A DNA stretch of 64,000 nt from Owenia fusiformis. Lineage: Eukaryota > Annelida > Polychaeta > Sabellida > Oweniidae. The notes under the pieces were generated by a model. It was not told the origin of the DNA and did no database searches. It was given only the letters and a program-made list of their open reading frames with translations. The stretch's first letter is position 1. Each line of letters starts with the position of its first letter. This document shows, one piece after another, positions 62,480 through 64,000 of this stretch. The position numbers and the translations under genes are program-made. The stretch lies in NCBI GenBank assembly GCA_903813345.2, contig CAIIXF020000006.1:22887936-22951935 (forward strand), in the 5' to 3' direction.

Positions 62480-64000
62480 GGCATGTATTTTCAAAAAGCT
62501 TTACATTGGCGATATTCCATTACATTCTTGGACTTTGATTATTTTACGATTGAAAGTTGTGAACTTTTATGCAGGCATTTTCAAAAAGCTTTACATTGGC
62601 GATATTCCATTACATTCTTGGACTTAGATTATTTTACAATTGAAAGTTGTGAACTTTTAATGCAGGCATTTTCAAAAAGCTTTACATTGGCCATATTCCT
62701 TTACATTCTTGGACTTAGAATATTTCACGAAGCAACGTTGTGAACTTTTAATGCAGGCATTTTCAAAAAGCTTTACATTGGCCATATTCCTTTACATTCT
62801 TGGACATAGAATATTTTACGATCTAACGAGGTGAAATTTTACAGAATGCATTTTCAAAAAGCTTTACATTGGCCATATTCCTTTACATTCTTTTACGATC
62901 TTATGAGGTGAAATTTTATGGCATGCATTTTCAAAAAGCTTTACATTGGCGAAATTCCATTACATTCATGGACTTAGATTATTTTGTGATTGAAAGTTGT
63001 GAATTTTTATAGCATGCATTTTCAAAAAGCTTTACATTGGCCATATTCCTTTACATTCTTGGACTTAGATTATTTTACGATCTATAGAAGTGAAATTTTA
63101 CAGCATGCATTTTCAAAAAGCTTTACATCGGCCATTTTCCTTTACATTCTTGGACTTAGAATATTTCACGAAGCAAAATTGTGAACTTTTTATGCAGGCA
63201 TTTTCAAAAAGCTTTACATTGGCGAAATTCCATTACATTCATGGACTTAGATTATTTTGTGATTGAAAGTTGTGAATTTTTATAGCATGCATTTTCAAAA
63301 AGCTTTACATTGGCCATATTCCTTTACATTCTTGGACTTAGATTATTTTACGATCTATAGAAGTGAAATTTTACTGCATGCATTTTCAAAAAGCGTTACA
63401 TTGGCCATTTTCCTTTACATTCTTGGACTTAGATTATTTTACGATCTATAGAAGTAAAATTTATGGCATGCATTTTCAAAAAGCTTTACAGTACATTGGC
63501 CATTTTCCTTTACATTCTTGGACTTACATTATTTTATGATATATAGAAGGGATATACTATATATATATACTTGATAACTTTTAAGGCATGTATTTTCAAA
63601 AAGCTTTACATTGGCCATATTCCTTTACATTCTTGGACTTAGAATATTTCACGAAACAAAGTTGTGAACTTTTTATGCAGGCGTTTTTAAAAAGCTTTAC
63701 ATTGGCAAAATTCCATTACATTCTTGGACTTAGATTATTTTACCATGTAAAGTAGATAACTTTTAATTCAGGCATTTTCAAAAAGCTTTACAATGGCCAT
63801 TTTCCTTTACATTCTTGGACTTAGAATATTTTACGATCTATAGAAGTGAAATTTTATGGCATCCATTTTCAAAAAGCTTTACATTGGCCATATTCCATTA
63901 CATTTTTGGACTTAGATTTTTTCAAGATTTAAAGTTGTCAACTATTATGTTATGTATTTTCAAAAAGGTTTACATTGGCCAAATTCCTTTACATTCCTGG
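62480..64000. repeat. 91-bp satellite array, continues past window
   Basis: About 17 copies with core CATTTTCAAAAAGCTTTACA and CCTTTACATTCTTGGACTTA; period 90-91 bp with one 77-bp and one ~120-bp unit. It starts right after the Gypsy remnant. ORFs over it are repeat products. Confidence 0.93.

Overview
The window is nuclear DNA of an invertebrate animal. It is AT-rich, its protein-coding exons are short and separated by long GT-AG introns, and it is crowded with small foldback (MITE-like) elements, minisatellites and retroelements. The protein families are ordinary animal ones. I cannot name the species; the style fits a marine lophotrochozoan or similar bilaterian, but that is inference.

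Layout. 1-4424 (+): the last four coding exons of a fatty acyl-CoA reductase (FAR-a), whose 5' part lies left of the window. 4425-8669: intergenic, with a 537-bp foldback element. 8674-25397 (-): a complete, very young Ty3/Gypsy LTR retrotransposon of 16,724 bp. It has two 3,958-bp LTRs that look identical, a CTAT target duplication, a tRNA-Leu primer-binding site, a polypurine tract and one 2,590-codon Gag-Pol ORF. 25402-31043: intergenic; it holds a roughly 2-kb block with ten copies of an AGGCGCGCAGTTTG-like motif in both orientations and a compact promoter-like/polyA-like unit. 31067-42544 (+): a complete second fatty acyl-CoA reductase (FAR-b, 12 coding exons, 519 aa). It is a tandem paralogue of FAR-a with the same terminal exon lengths, and its introns are packed with small DNA transposons, several within about 50 bp of a splice site. 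45660-49262 (-): ribosomal protein S13 (5 exons, 151 aa); two of its introns carry copies of the same roughly 165-bp sequence. 49290-55992: intergenic with large minisatellites. 55993-60355 (-): the seven 3' coding exons of phosphatidylserine synthase 2; the 5' exons lie beyond the right edge. 61399-62430 (+): a decayed, internally deleted Gypsy copy. 62480-64000: a 91-bp satellite array running off the window.

The host genes are lipid enzymes (fatty alcohol/ether-lipid synthesis and phosphatidylserine synthesis) plus a ribosomal protein. They are not a functional cluster beyond the FAR tandem pair. The most unusual object is the retrotransposon. Each giant LTR contains a CRE+TATA promoter, a 19.6-copy 91-bp minisatellite carrying an HNF4-like motif in each unit, and a 74-codon ORF for a single-pass membrane protein. 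Its polyprotein carries a 378-residue C-terminal extension preceded by a plausible splice acceptor.
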